A stretch of DNA of 64,000 nt from a virus, in IMG/VR virus record IMGVR_UViG_3300015360_000041, positions 1 to 64,000 of that record, one strand, 5' to 3'. This document shows positions 1-8,019 of the stretch, piece after piece. Made by a program: the position numbers and the translations under genes. How positions within the stretch are numbered: the first letter of the stretch is position 1; every line of letters starts with the position of its first letter. The notes below the pieces were generated by a model. The model did no database searches. It worked only from the letters and a program-made list of their open reading frames with translations, and had not been told where the DNA came from.

Positions 1-12
1 ACAGGTTACATT

Positions 13-309
13 ATGAAACTAAATAAAACTACAAAAATTATGCTATTGATAACTGCAGCAGTAGCATTTGCCTTAACGTCGTGCACTAAATTTGACGATG
101 TGAGAGCCGGCACAGACGGCACGCATGCTGTCCAGAAGATTCCTGTTGGAATGGAGATAGTCAATGCGACATGGAAAGACGCCGGTTTGTGGGTACTTGT
201 GCGTAAGCGGACGACTGCCGAGCGTGCTGACACGATGTTCTTCGATTGTTACGAGGGGTTTGAATCTGACACGTCGTATTCGAGTCGTCTGATATTGATT
301 GAACAGTAA
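13..309 (+). CDS. Small predicted lipoprotein
   Basis: A 98-aa protein with a bacterial lipoprotein signal: a charged start (MKLNKTTK), a hydrophobic stretch at about residues 9-21 and a lipobox LTSC with the lipidated Cys at about residue 24. The mature part is about 75 residues, has two further Cys and no recognisable domain. It should be exported and anchored in a membrane of the infected cell. Phage lipoproteins of this size sometimes block superinfection, but nothing in the sequence proves that role. Its stop overlaps the start of the next gene (TAATG), so the two are probably translated together. The upstream promoter lies outside the window. Confidence 0.7.
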   Translation: MKLNKTTKIMLLITAAVAFALTSCTKFDDVRAGTDGTHAVQKIPVGMEIVNATWKDAGLWVLVRKRTTAERADTMFFDCYEGFESDTSYSSRLILIEQ

Positions 310-665
310 TGGAGAAGATATGCTGGCATAGGTACCAAATGAATAATAATGTATGTTATGAAGGCAGGATAGACAGACAAATCATGTACGTTTTTTCCGT
401 TCACCGGTCGAACAATTACATCTCGATGACTTACGCAAAATATGCAGGAATTTTGAATTGTGATATACCCGTGTATCACAAGTTCAGAGACACTAACGAC
501 GTGAGACTAGTGAAGAAGATATGTGCAGATGACGCGAATAGCGAAGACCGCAATTTTCTTGCGCAGTATAAAGATTTCGAATTTTATGATATGCATGAGC
601 GTTCCTCGAAATTGATAGAAGACACAGACAAATTCATAAAAGAATTAAAATCTAAGACAAAATGA
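309..665 (+). CDS. Hypothetical protein, translationally coupled to the lipoprotein
   Basis: A 118-aa soluble protein with no family I recognise. The first ATG overlaps the stop of the lipoprotein gene as TAATG; a second ATG at position 339 (MNNNVCYEG) is a possible alternative start. It is rich in Tyr, Asp and Lys and ends in a charged helix. The tight coupling suggests a shared transcript and perhaps a shared role with the lipoprotein. Function unknown. Confidence 0.6.
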   Translation: MEKICWHRYQMNNNVCYEGRIDRQIMYVFSVHRSNNYISMTYAKYAGILNCDIPVYHKFRDTNDVRLVKKICADDANSEDRNFLAQYKDFEFYDMHERSSKLIEDTDKFIKELKSKTK

Positions 666-711
666 TTTTTATTCGGAGTTTATACGCATCACGCGGACCT
701 AGACATACACG

Positions 712-1203
712 ATGACAAGGATAAACGCGAACATAAACCCAGAGCATCTCATTGACCAGCACTTGGTCGCGGAGTACCGAGAGATAATCCGCATACCCAA
801 TGCGGTGTTGAAGATTCGACGGACTGACGCGCACAGGAAATACCCAGACAGTTTTGTGCTGGGCAGCGGACACGTCCTGTATTTCTATAACAAGATTAAA
901 TTCCTGCATAAACGTTTTCTTAGTTTGAAACGCGAGATGGACAGGCGAGCGATGGCTAACAACATCGGCGACGACATGTTTGAGACATTCAAGGATAATG
1001 TAGAATACATCGAAAGCTACAGGGACATATGCCACAACGAGTTGCTGGACGCAAACAACATGATAGTCGAGCGCATACTTGAACGCGTATCGACCATGAA
1101 ACGTGCGCCTACAATAAACCGTGAGCGTGTAGACCTGGACTTATACAGGCGAATGCTGACCTCGTCCTATTGTCAGCGTTACCAAGCAAATCAGGACATG
1201 TAA
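712..1203 (+). CDS. denV: DenV-type pyrimidine dimer DNA glycosylase / endonuclease V
   Basis: A 163-aa protein that aligns from its first residue with T4 endonuclease V (138 aa). It starts MTRIN, giving the Thr2 whose alpha-amino group is the nucleophile in this family, followed by DQHLVAEYREI; the Glu of AEYRE (residue 24 here, Glu23 in T4) is the catalytic acid. LGSGHVLYFYNK matches the T4 stretch LGAGHVTFFYDK. In T4 the enzyme cuts the glycosidic bond of cyclobutane pyrimidine dimers and then nicks the backbone, starting repair of UV damage. The C-terminal half is longer than in T4 and diverges. UV repair suits a phage exposed to sunlight. The start is fixed because the mature N-terminus must be Thr2. 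Confidence 0.93.
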   Translation: MTRINANINPEHLIDQHLVAEYREIIRIPNAVLKIRRTDAHRKYPDSFVLGSGHVLYFYNKIKFLHKRFLSLKREMDRRAMANNIGDDMFETFKDNVEYIESYRDICHNELLDANNMIVERILERVSTMKRAPTINRERVDLDLYRRMLTSSYCQRYQANQDM

Positions 1204-1210
1204 AATAAAT

Positions 1211-1245
1211 TTTTTTATTCCAAATATTATCACTATATTTACAGT
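1211..1245 (+). promoter_or_regulatory. Promoter with TATATTTA -7 element, 4 nt from the ATG
   Basis: A T-run at 1211-1217 is followed about 17 nt later by TATATTTA at 1234-1241, which fits the Bacteroidota -7 consensus TAnnTTTG. The ligase ATG follows after exactly 4 nt, so transcription should start at or next to the start codon. The same arrangement recurs at 48269, 50511 and 52879, and with an aborted ORF at 42613. Confidence 0.6.
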
Positions 1246-3135
1246 ATGATAAAAACCCAGAAGTACACAGCAGACGAAACGCTTTATTTAAAAGCCAAAG
1301 AAACATATTATGCGGGTCAGCCCATAATGACCGACGAGGAATTCGACATTCTCGAGGACATGCTTAGAGCACAGGACTCGTTCGTATTAGACATGGTGGG
1401 AGCCGGTACGAAAAAGAAGAAGGGCGTGGTACAGCACAACAGCGTCATGGGGAGTCTCGCGAAGATCCAGTTCAAGCCCGGGTTCGTCCCGTACTCGGAT
1501 TTTTCCGCATGGTTGTCACAGATTCCAGCAGGCACAGAAACCCACGTATGTTTCGAACCCAAACTCGACGGTAACGCTATAAACATAGAATACGTCGATG
1601 GCAGATTGAAACAGATTGCGTCACGCGGCGACGGGAAAATAGGACAGGACTATACCGAGAAATTGAGAAAACATTTCCCTGCAGTAATCAAGGGCTTCAC
1701 CGGAGAGATTCGCGGCGAGGCTGTGATAGACCAATACCTGTTCGAGCATGCGTACAAGAAGAACGGCGCCGACCTGACTCGGAAATACACCAATGCACGC
1801 AACTTCGTTGCCGGCTCATTGACGTCTGGTAACTATCTCAACGACATCGATGTCATAGCATTCGAAATTGTCGGGTTTTCCGGAGACACGAAGTCACAAT
1901 TGGTGGGATGGGGATTCAACGTGCACGATTTCGACATGGTTTTCGAATCGTCACAATTGAGCGAGAGTAATTTTGTGAAGATATACGAGAAATTCAGGAC
2001 GCACAGAGCGACGTGCAAATACCAATTAGACGGTATCGTCGCGAAAATGACAGAGGACATCAGGCCGCTCATCGGGCGCAACGACCACCACCCGTTCTGG
2101 GCCATGGCCATAAAGTTTGAGACTAAAGTGGCAATCACGAAAACGACGGGGTACGAGTTGACGTTAGGCAAGAGAGGACAATTGACCCCGATCGCAATAT
2201 TGGAGCCAGTGGAATTATTGGACTCAACTGTACAACGAGCGAGTCTGTATAACATGTCGTGGATGATTGCGAACAAGTGTTTCCCTGGGGCTACCGTGTC
2301 GTTGGTGAAGTCCGGAGACATTATCCCGAAGATTGTTGAAGTCGTGACTCCGTCTGAGACGCAATTCGACATGCCAACGGAGTGGAACGGTAAACCGGTG
2401 TTCTTTGACGGCGTTAACTTAATGTTGACAGATTTCGAGAATACTGAGGAATACAGGTCCATAAAATTATCGAACGCGATAGTCGCATTAGGAATAGAGG
2501 GAATCGGTCCTGCGACGTGTGAGAAACTTACTGCTGCGGGGATGGATTTGAAGTCTATTCTGTGCACCAACCCAGACGGTCTCAGAATGCAATTGTTACA
2601 ATCGGGTTTATACCGTGATGGCAGAGAATTGGAATTACTTGTCGAGAACGTGTTCGCATTGAACGAGGTCGAACTGTGGCAAGTCATATATGCGATGCAG
2701 TACAAGAACTGCGGTCGCACCATTTCTAAGCAGTTGGCAAATTGGATGGTTAAGATACCACACGATTTTGCAGGATTGCAGAAGTCTGTTGTCGAGAGCT
2801 TTGTGACGCATTCTGGGCCACAGGACGAGGTCAAAGCTCTCGTGGGCATATTACTTGACAACAACGTGAAGATAATCAAACCTGAGCCGGCCAAAGTGGG
2901 TCTGATCACTTATTGCATGACAGGCTCTCCAAGTTCTGGACATTCCACGAAAGGCGAATACTCGAGGGAAGTGGAAATGTCAGGGAAATGCAAAGAAGAA
3001 AGTCTTTCGAAGTCGACCAATTATTTAGTGACAAACTCTAAGGCGTCGATAACGACAAAAATGCAGAAAGCCGAGAAGAATGGGACTATCATCGTCGAGT
3101 ACCAAGAATTTTTAGATATAATCACAAAACTATAA
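1246..3135 (+). CDS. ligA: NAD+-dependent DNA ligase, zinc-finger cysteines absent
   Basis: A 629-aa LigA-type ligase that seals nicks in duplex DNA using NAD+. In order: an N-terminal Ia-like segment (Tyr-rich helices, residues 1-40), the nucleotidyltransferase domain with KLDG (adenylated Lys about residue 106) and SRGDGKIGQD, an OB fold (TLGKRGQLTPIAI, LVKSGDIIPKIVEV), helix-hairpin-helix repeats (IEGIGPATCEKL) and a C-terminal BRCT domain (about 545-625). Bacterial LigA has a four-Cys zinc finger between OB and HhH; here that segment (about 382-405) contains no Cys, so the finger is lost or replaced. T4 itself uses an ATP-dependent ligase, so this is a different choice of enzyme. Transcribed from its own promoter just upstream. 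Confidence 0.93.
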   Translation: MIKTQKYTADETLYLKAKETYYAGQPIMTDEEFDILEDMLRAQDSFVLDMVGAGTKKKKGVVQHNSVMGSLAKIQFKPGFVPYSDFSAWLSQIPAGTETHVCFEPKLDGNAINIEYVDGRLKQIASRGDGKIGQDYTEKLRKHFPAVIKGFTGEIRGEAVIDQYLFEHAYKKNGADLTRKYTNARNFVAGSLTSGNYLNDIDVIAFEIVGFSGDTKSQLVGWGFNVHDFDMVFESSQLSESNFVKIYEKFRTHRATCKYQLDGIVAKMTEDIRPLIGRNDHHPFWAMAIKFETKVAITKTTGYELTLGKRGQLTPIAILEPVELLDSTVQRASLYNMSWMIANKCFPGATVSLVKSGDIIPKIVEVVTPSETQFDMPTEWNGKPVFFDGVNLMLTDFENTEEYRSIKLSNAIVALGIEGIGPATCEKLTAAGMDLKSILCTNPDGLRMQLLQSGLYRDGRELELLVENVFALNEVELWQVIYAMQYKNCGRTISKQLANWMVKIPHDFAGLQKSVVESFVTHSGPQDEVKALVGILLDNNVKIIKPEPAKVGLITYCMTGSPSSGHSTKGEYSREVEMSGKCKEESLSKSTNYLVTNSKASITTKMQKAEKNGTIIVEYQEFLDIITKL

Positions 3136-3144
3136 TACACAGAG

Positions 3145-3351
3145 ATGAAAGACAGGGATAAAATTGAGGAGATGGCGCAGAAGCTAGTTATTGCGAACTT
3201 GACGGCAACCGACGAGAAAGTCCGTATAAGTGATGTATACGAGAGTACTCGTATAAATGTCGTTAAAGTTTCGGTGAGCGTCGCCATAGACTTCTATAGG
3301 GAATTGGACACCCAACTGTGCGTAAAACCAGAGCCGGATAAGACTAAATAA
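3145..3351 (+). CDS. Small hypothetical protein
   Basis: A 68-aa protein, mostly predicted helix-strand-helix, with no motif I recognise. It lies 9 bp after ligA and is probably on the same transcript. Sequence features such as VYESTRINVVKVSVS suggest a small folded domain. Function unknown. Confidence 0.55.
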   Translation: MKDRDKIEEMAQKLVIANLTATDEKVRISDVYESTRINVVKVSVSVAIDFYRELDTQLCVKPEPDKTK

Positions 3352-3373
3352 ATCACATCAAGTAAAACATATC

Positions 3374-3697
3374 ATGAAGAAGACGAAAGTATACACAATC
3401 ACAAAAAATAAAGGCACGCTCCACGAGTATGACATCAAATCGTACAAGAAGAAACAAGATGTCATACACGAGCTGTACTATTCAAAAAACAATATATGGT
3501 CGTCTAATGCCAGAGGGAGACTGATATTGTCGGTCACTGACAGTGCCGACGATTTCGACTTGAAATTCGAGTTTGATGACGAGTTTCACAATAAATTAAA
3601 TTTAAGCACATTAGAACACGATAGGGCGGCATACATGTTCGTCATACTGAAACACATACAGAAAATTCATAAAATGCACAGGATAAAATTCAAATAA
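3374..3697 (+). CDS. Hypothetical basic protein
   Basis: A 107-aa protein rich in Lys at both ends with an acidic middle (about residues 55-75). No known domain seen. It follows the previous gene by 22 bp with an A/T-rich start region, as is usual in this window. Function unknown. Confidence 0.55.
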   Translation: MKKTKVYTITKNKGTLHEYDIKSYKKKQDVIHELYYSKNNIWSSNARGRLILSVTDSADDFDLKFEFDDEFHNKLNLSTLEHDRAAYMFVILKHIQKIHKMHRIKFK

Positions 3698-3707
3698 ACA
3701 TAATCAT

Positions 3708-4130
3708 ATGGACATAACTAAATTAGAGTATAGACCGGAAGCACATCCGTTGGAATTTGTCGGGTGTATCGTAGAAGACACGGAAGGTACTGAAATCATC
3801 AGCGAGATGATCGGCGGTTTTGACTCGTACATCAAGCAGATTCTGATGGAAGACGACAAATACGTATACCACGCTGTCTACCGGGTCGGTTACGTAGTTT
3901 TCGTATACTTCTACAAGAGGGAGCGTTCGCTGCGTGACATTGTATTGAATTGCAAGGACTACACAATCTGCCGGACACACTATGAGACTGGTGGAGTCGA
4001 ACACACCGGTAAGATGAATGGAAACCTGGTGGAATTCACCAGCGAGTATGGGCCTTTGGAAGATACCATGTACAAGGAAGAAATATCTACTGAGTATGCC
4101 AAACAAATGGCAGAAAAACTCGTAAAATGA
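3708..4130 (+). CDS. Hypothetical protein
   Basis: A 140-aa protein of mixed alpha/beta composition with many aromatic residues and no recognised domain. Its stop overlaps the start of the next gene (ATGA at 4127-4130), so it is likely co-translated with the CYTH-domain gene. Function unknown. Confidence 0.6.
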   Translation: MDITKLEYRPEAHPLEFVGCIVEDTEGTEIISEMIGGFDSYIKQILMEDDKYVYHAVYRVGYVVFVYFYKRERSLRDIVLNCKDYTICRTHYETGGVEHTGKMNGNLVEFTSEYGPLEDTMYKEEISTEYAKQMAEKLVK

Positions 4131-4828
4131 TAAGTACTCAAATGTGCTTATCAAAAATTATGAAGAAAACAATAGCGTTTGTTCCAGTATGGGTATTATA
4201 TTACATCGGTGACATGACTGCGAAGACTTTCAAGTACTTCGATTCGACACTATTATACATGCTCTACAACTGGTGCGTGTGTAAATCTGGTGACATGCAG
4301 GATTGGTCCGGTCTGACAAGGCCCTGGCTGAAACCGGAGAATCTGGAGATTGAACGCAGGTGGCTAATAAAAAAATTGCCAGTGAATACACAGTTCGAAG
4401 AGCTGTTGCACATCAAACAATATTACACAAAAGACGGCAGATTTAGAAAATCTTTTGACGGTGCAGAAATTACGTGCTATCATACAGTCAAGAAGTATAT
4501 ATCTTTCGGAGTTAATGAGGAGATTGAACACAAGATAACACAAGAACAATTTGAAAAAGCTATAATCGGCGATACTTTGCACAACGGCAGCACGACAAAA
4601 TGCATGTTCAAACACCGTTACAAAATAAAGATTGACGGATTGGTCTATGAATTCGACGGGCTGCTTTTCGATGAATTACATTCGACGCCATCTATGTGGA
4701 TTCTCGAGATTGAATTGAAAGACATAAACCAGAGAATAGATATGCCAGAATTTGTGAAGAGTTTGATAGTGAAAGAGATAACCGGCGATAAGAGTTATTC
4801 TAATTACTCTATGTCAGTTAATGTTTAA
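4127..4828 (+). CDS. CYTH-domain (triphosphate tunnel) protein
   Basis: A 233-aa protein. The N-terminal 60 residues contain hydrophobic stretches (about 14-28 and 40-50) that could touch a membrane. From about residue 70 it shows a CYTH domain: the hallmark ExExK motif reads EIERR (Glu74 and Glu76, with Arg for Lys), followed by alternating charged beta strands such as FKHRYKIKIDG and the acidic ILEIELKD near the end. CYTH proteins bind triphosphorylated substrates in a beta tunnel and include inorganic triphosphatases, RNA triphosphatases and adenylate cyclases of class IV. The substrate here cannot be told. The ATGA overlap couples it to the upstream gene. Confidence 0.75.
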   Translation: MISTQMCLSKIMKKTIAFVPVWVLYYIGDMTAKTFKYFDSTLLYMLYNWCVCKSGDMQDWSGLTRPWLKPENLEIERRWLIKKLPVNTQFEELLHIKQYYTKDGRFRKSFDGAEITCYHTVKKYISFGVNEEIEHKITQEQFEKAIIGDTLHNGSTTKCMFKHRYKIKIDGLVYEFDGLLFDELHSTPSMWILEIELKDINQRIDMPEFVKSLIVKEITGDKSYSNYSMSVNV

Positions 4829-4837
4829 AACAAGATT

Positions 4838-4855
4838 ATGATTTAAAATAATTAT
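4838..4855 (+). repeat. 18-bp intergenic motif, copy 1
   Basis: ATGATTTAAAATAATTAT lies directly after the CYTH gene. Identical copies occur at 6759 (+) and 49778 (-), all three just after a gene end. It contains the palindrome ATAATTAT. Confidence 0.6.
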
Positions 4856-4897
4856 AAAAAAGCTGCATAGGAATAAATTTCTATAAAACTTGTAACT

Positions 4898-5431
4898 ATG
4901 ACGAAATTAGATGAATTTGACATTGGTTGTGGTATAATATCAGAGTTCTGTAAGAACAATGGAATCAAGGTTCCGGAAATTATAATATCTGACGAGATAG
5001 AGCACATCGGATATTACAGGTTCGATAGACCTGACGCAATATACGTGAATGTGAAGAGATGTAACAGAACGAGCAAAAATGACCACCCGATGATGATTTA
5101 CGAGACGAACGTGATAGGCACAATGTTACACGAGTTCGGGCACTACGTGCATTTCAGTCTTTTCCCGTGGTTGACAAAGAAATTCGGCGCGATAAAGAAC
5201 GAGCCATTCATAAAATTCTGGGAACGCAGTGTCGATGAGGACATCGCCGAGAACATAAGGCTGTTCGTCTTGAACCCGCCGATGTTGGCCAGAGGCCGCA
5301 AGAAGCGCTTCGAGATTCTGTCAAAACACATGTTACACGGAGTCGGGCGCAATACCCTGGCGGTGTACGATTTGTACGACAAAAAGAATGAAAAAATAGA
5401 CATAGACAAGTGGGAATTGTTTTTGGTTTAA
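4898..5431 (+). CDS. Putative zinc metallopeptidase (HExxH)
   Basis: A 177-aa protein with the zinc-binding motif HEFGH at residues 78-82 inside a predicted helix (GTMLHEFGHYVHF). A downstream Glu in DEDIAENIRLF (about residue 112) could be the third ligand. The layout (small, soluble, single HExxH) is like the M48/M78-type peptidase domains found in several phages, where they cut host regulators or virion precursors. No signal peptide is seen, so it should act in the cytoplasm. It is preceded by its own A/T-rich intergenic region and starts a new group of three genes ending at 6706. Confidence 0.65.
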   Translation: MTKLDEFDIGCGIISEFCKNNGIKVPEIIISDEIEHIGYYRFDRPDAIYVNVKRCNRTSKNDHPMMIYETNVIGTMLHEFGHYVHFSLFPWLTKKFGAIKNEPFIKFWERSVDEDIAENIRLFVLNPPMLARGRKKRFEILSKHMLHGVGRNTLAVYDLYDKKNEKIDIDKWELFLV

Positions 5432-5441
5432 TATATAAGTT

Positions 5442-6338
5442 ATGGAATTTTACAAGAAACAACTATATAACGCGAATAAAGACCTAATATTCCTCATGAA
5501 ACCGACATTTCTGATGAGAATCAACGAGAATGACACCACATTGGTGCCCAGGTTCTCTCTGAAGAACTCTGACGTCTTCGACGACTTTCCGGCAAACACT
5601 CACGTGAAGTTCTCACAAGAGCTGATTGAGAAGGCCATACAATGGGGTATGATTATACAAATCGACTACAAGGGAGACGATGACGGACAGATGCAGGGAC
5701 ACGAGAGAACGATATACCCGATGGTGATAGGAAAATCTAAGGATGACAAGTTCTTGATTAGAGGTTACCACCTTAACGGATGGTCTGTCAGCAATGGCGG
5801 AAACGTCGAGAAGGAATGGAGATTATTCAGAGCTGACAGGATTCTCAGTATGACTTTCACCGGTGCATTCTTTAGACTTGCCCCGGCAGGATACAACGAG
5901 ACCGGAGATAAGGCGATGGCGAAGATAATTGCGCAAGCCGACTTCAACAAGATACGCAACAACCAACAGACGTTGTTACAGAAGAACCAGATCGACACTG
6001 TAGACCGGGTCATATTGAACAAGATTAAGGAGGTGGAAGTGAAAAATCTTAACTACAACCTGAAACTTATGAATCCGTGGGCCGGAAGCGTCATACCCAA
6101 GAAGGACTCTAAGAACATACGTATAACGTTCGCCAAGCCTGTAATAGGAAACGGACAGTGGGTAGCCCTGATAGGCACAAGCATAGAACCTAACAACATA
6201 TTCAAACTGAAGGAAGACAACAGCATCATAGCGTCTTACAAGAGTGTGAAGTGGATAATGGCAGACGAACTGGACAAGTTGAACACGCTCGAACAGCAGG
6301 TGGAGTTCAAGACATACATGTTTTTAAAAGGTAAATAA
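5442..6338 (+). CDS. Protein with WYL-like domain
   Basis: A 298-aa protein. Residues about 68-145 resemble a WYL domain: a first strand IIQIDYKG, an Arg-Tyr-Pro pairing in ERTIYPMVIG, then LIRGYHLNGWS and WRLFRADRILSM, the last matching the usual FRxDRI end of that domain. WYL domains bind nucleic acids or nucleotides and commonly regulate transcription or defence systems. No helix-turn-helix precedes it, and the C-terminal half (about 190-298) is unassigned. It lies 10 bp after the peptidase gene and 2 bp before the next. Confidence in the WYL call is moderate because the central residues are diverged. Confidence 0.5.
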   Translation: MEFYKKQLYNANKDLIFLMKPTFLMRINENDTTLVPRFSLKNSDVFDDFPANTHVKFSQELIEKAIQWGMIIQIDYKGDDDGQMQGHERTIYPMVIGKSKDDKFLIRGYHLNGWSVSNGGNVEKEWRLFRADRILSMTFTGAFFRLAPAGYNETGDKAMAKIIAQADFNKIRNNQQTLLQKNQIDTVDRVILNKIKEVEVKNLNYNLKLMNPWAGSVIPKKDSKNIRITFAKPVIGNGQWVALIGTSIEPNNIFKLKEDNSIIASYKSVKWIMADELDKLNTLEQQVEFKTYMFLKGK

Positions 6339-6340
6339 CA

Positions 6341-6706
6341 ATGATTGAAGAAAGTAATAAAGTATTGAATGTGTTGTTTTACAAGGACAACGATTCTAAG
6401 TGGTACGCAGACGTGCCAGAATGGACAGGCGAGAAGTGGGAGCTCGAGATGGTCTGTGGTGCAGACACGATGCTCGAAATAGTGTCTCAAGGGGAAGACA
6501 AAGTACGTCTGACACTGAGCACAGCGATTTTTGATGACCATAATTTCACGCTCGATAAGATTAAAGACACCCCAGACATCGGCGGTGCACTTTACAAGAT
6601 GAATGAATACAATGGCATACCTTTTGACATCGAAGTCTGGCTTTGTCATGTGACTGGTTTCGTGTTCGGGCATCTTCCTGAAATAATATATATATCGCAT
6701 GATTAG
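6341..6706 (+). CDS. Hypothetical protein
   Basis: A 121-aa protein starting 2 bp after the WYL-like gene. It is a mainly beta-strand protein with a recognisable conserved-looking core (GEKWELEMVCGADTMLE) but no named family I can assign. Probably the last full gene of the 4898-6706 unit. Function unknown. Confidence 0.6.
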   Translation: MIEESNKVLNVLFYKDNDSKWYADVPEWTGEKWELEMVCGADTMLEIVSQGEDKVRLTLSTAIFDDHNFTLDKIKDTPDIGGALYKMNEYNGIPFDIEVWLCHVTGFVFGHLPEIIYISHD

Positions 6707-6767
6707 AGTTATAAAACTGCTGTTCTGGACCATGTGCCTGGACGAAGTAGAATCCCACATGATTTAA
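6699..6767 (+). CDS. Possible 22-aa peptide at the convergent junction
   Basis: A short ORF (starts MIRVIKLLFW) overlaps the end of the previous gene by 8 nt and ends inside the 18-bp repeat. It has a short hydrophobic stretch. It may be translated by coupling but could equally be chance. Confidence 0.25.
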   Translation: MIRVIKLLFWTMCLDEVESHMI

Positions 6768-6776
6768 AATAATTAT
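6759..6776 (+). repeat. 18-bp intergenic motif, copy 2
   Basis: Exact copy of ATGATTTAAAATAATTAT seen at 4838 and (reverse) 49778. It sits in the 104-bp gap between the convergent genes ending at 6706 (+) and 6811 (-). Confidence 0.6.
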
Positions 6777-6810
6777 GCCATATGCCAAAATTATTTTTAG
6801 ATTTGCGTAT

Positions 6811-7179
6811 TTATCTAAACAGTACATTAACATCTGCGATTCCCAATGAAATAGCTACTACGCCGACGTCTTGCGTCTTGCCAGGCAATATGTAAACGTT
6901 AATGTTATAGTCACCCACATTCAGTTCGGGTATAAACCGTGCGAACTGGTCCGCGATGTTTGCCTGTATCGTAGAAGCTGGAAATTTTGTCTTCCACAAA
7001 TACTTTGGGATGTCCGCACCGAAGTCTGGTGAGCCCATAACGTCGCCCTTATTGGTCATCAGTATCATGTATATCTTGGCCACGACAGCGTCGATGTACG
7101 TCACGTTCTCTACCCTGAAATCATCAAAGTTTGGGTCGAATTTCCCTTTTATGTAAATGTCTGATATGTCTTGTGCCAT
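6811..7179 (-). CDS. gp25-like baseplate wedge protein
   Basis: A 122-aa protein of the GPW/gp25 family. The central block NKGDVMGSPDFGADIPKYLW matches the family signature (a turn, then xPxFGxxL), followed by an amphipathic helix and a C-terminal strand pair. In T4, gp25 is a conserved part of the inner baseplate, where it holds the wedge core and starts sheath assembly. Length is close to the usual 120-135 aa. It is the last gene of a leftward operon; the upstream neighbour at 7240 is probably also a virion protein. This is the clearest evidence in the window for a contractile tail. Confidence 0.88.
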   Translation of the reverse strand: MAQDISDIYIKGKFDPNFDDFRVENVTYIDAVVAKIYMILMTNKGDVMGSPDFGADIPKYLWKTKFPASTIQANIADQFARFIPELNVGDYNINVYILPGKTQDVGVVAISLGIADVNVLFR

Positions 7180-7239
7180 AGTTTTATTTTTCTATTATTG
7201 TGTGATAGTTAAAAAACTTATTTCCTTATTAAAGAAAAA

Positions 7240-7995
7240 TCATCTTGTTTTGTTGAAGAAGAATCCGCCCCTGGTGATATTTTTTATATAGTCTTTGACT
7301 TCCTGCACCATCTTGTCGCCACGGTCGTATATCCTGTCAGTACTGATTTTTGTATTGCCTGCGAGTTGCATGTCAGTGAAAGACAGGTGTGTCGCGTAAT
7401 CCATCATGGCCATGCCTGTAACGTACTTCAGGAAATAAGGGTCTCCGAATAGATACTCTTCAGGTATGTTTGCCCACACTTCCAGAATCAGGTTCCTGCG
7501 GAGACTCGTCTGCACTTCGAAACGCTTGCTGTTCGGGTCGAAACTGAATTTTACAGTGTTCTTGTTGAACGTTGCCAGGGCGTCCTGCATGTTCTGCATC
7601 ACCGCCATAGATTCGGCGAACTCTCCGACGTTTATCGCAGCAATGTAGGGCTGCGAAGTTTGACCAAAGCTCACACCGCCTTTAGGCAGTAGGTAACCGA
7701 GATTGTGCATGTCTCTGTAATTGACCATGTAAATCCATCGCACTGCCTCTATCTCGTCCGGTAGTGTCAGGAATTTTATGTCAGTAGATTTGTTCTTCCA
7801 CATTGAAAGCAAATCTATATAGTAATAAGTCTTCTGGTTTGCCCATTTGTACTCGCGGTAGAAATATCTCAGTGCGTCGTATTTTATGATACGCTCTACG
7901 TTCTCACTGCCGAGAGTGTATGGTAACCTACAGCTAAGCGTAACGTTCTGTCTCACAACGTCTAATATCTCGTCTAAATTTAATCTCTTTTCCAT
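7240..7995 (-). CDS. Probable virion (neck or tail) protein
   Basis: A 251-aa protein with many aromatic residues and a helix-strand pattern typical of phage neck or tail completion proteins: N-terminal helices, a beta region (about 120-180) and C-terminal helices. I do not recognise a named family. It lies 60 bp upstream of the gp25-like gene on the same strand, which supports a structural role. The start follows an A/T-rich stretch. Confidence 0.5.
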   Translation of the reverse strand: MEKRLNLDEILDVVRQNVTLSCRLPYTLGSENVERIIKYDALRYFYREYKWANQKTYYYIDLLSMWKNKSTDIKFLTLPDEIEAVRWIYMVNYRDMHNLGYLLPKGGVSFGQTSQPYIAAINVGEFAESMAVMQNMQDALATFNKNTVKFSFDPNSKRFEVQTSLRRNLILEVWANIPEEYLFGDPYFLKYVTGMAMMDYATHLSFTDMQLAGNTKISTDRIYDRGDKMVQEVKDYIKNITRGGFFFNKTR

Positions 7996-8019
7996 CGTTA
8001 TTTTTTGTGGTGGTTTTTC

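Noticed and set aside
1833-2909. A 358-aa open frame on the minus strand inside ligA
   Set aside because: It is a shadow of the ligA reading frame, with Ser/Cys/Thr-rich composition and no domain. LigA motifs on the plus strand are clear.
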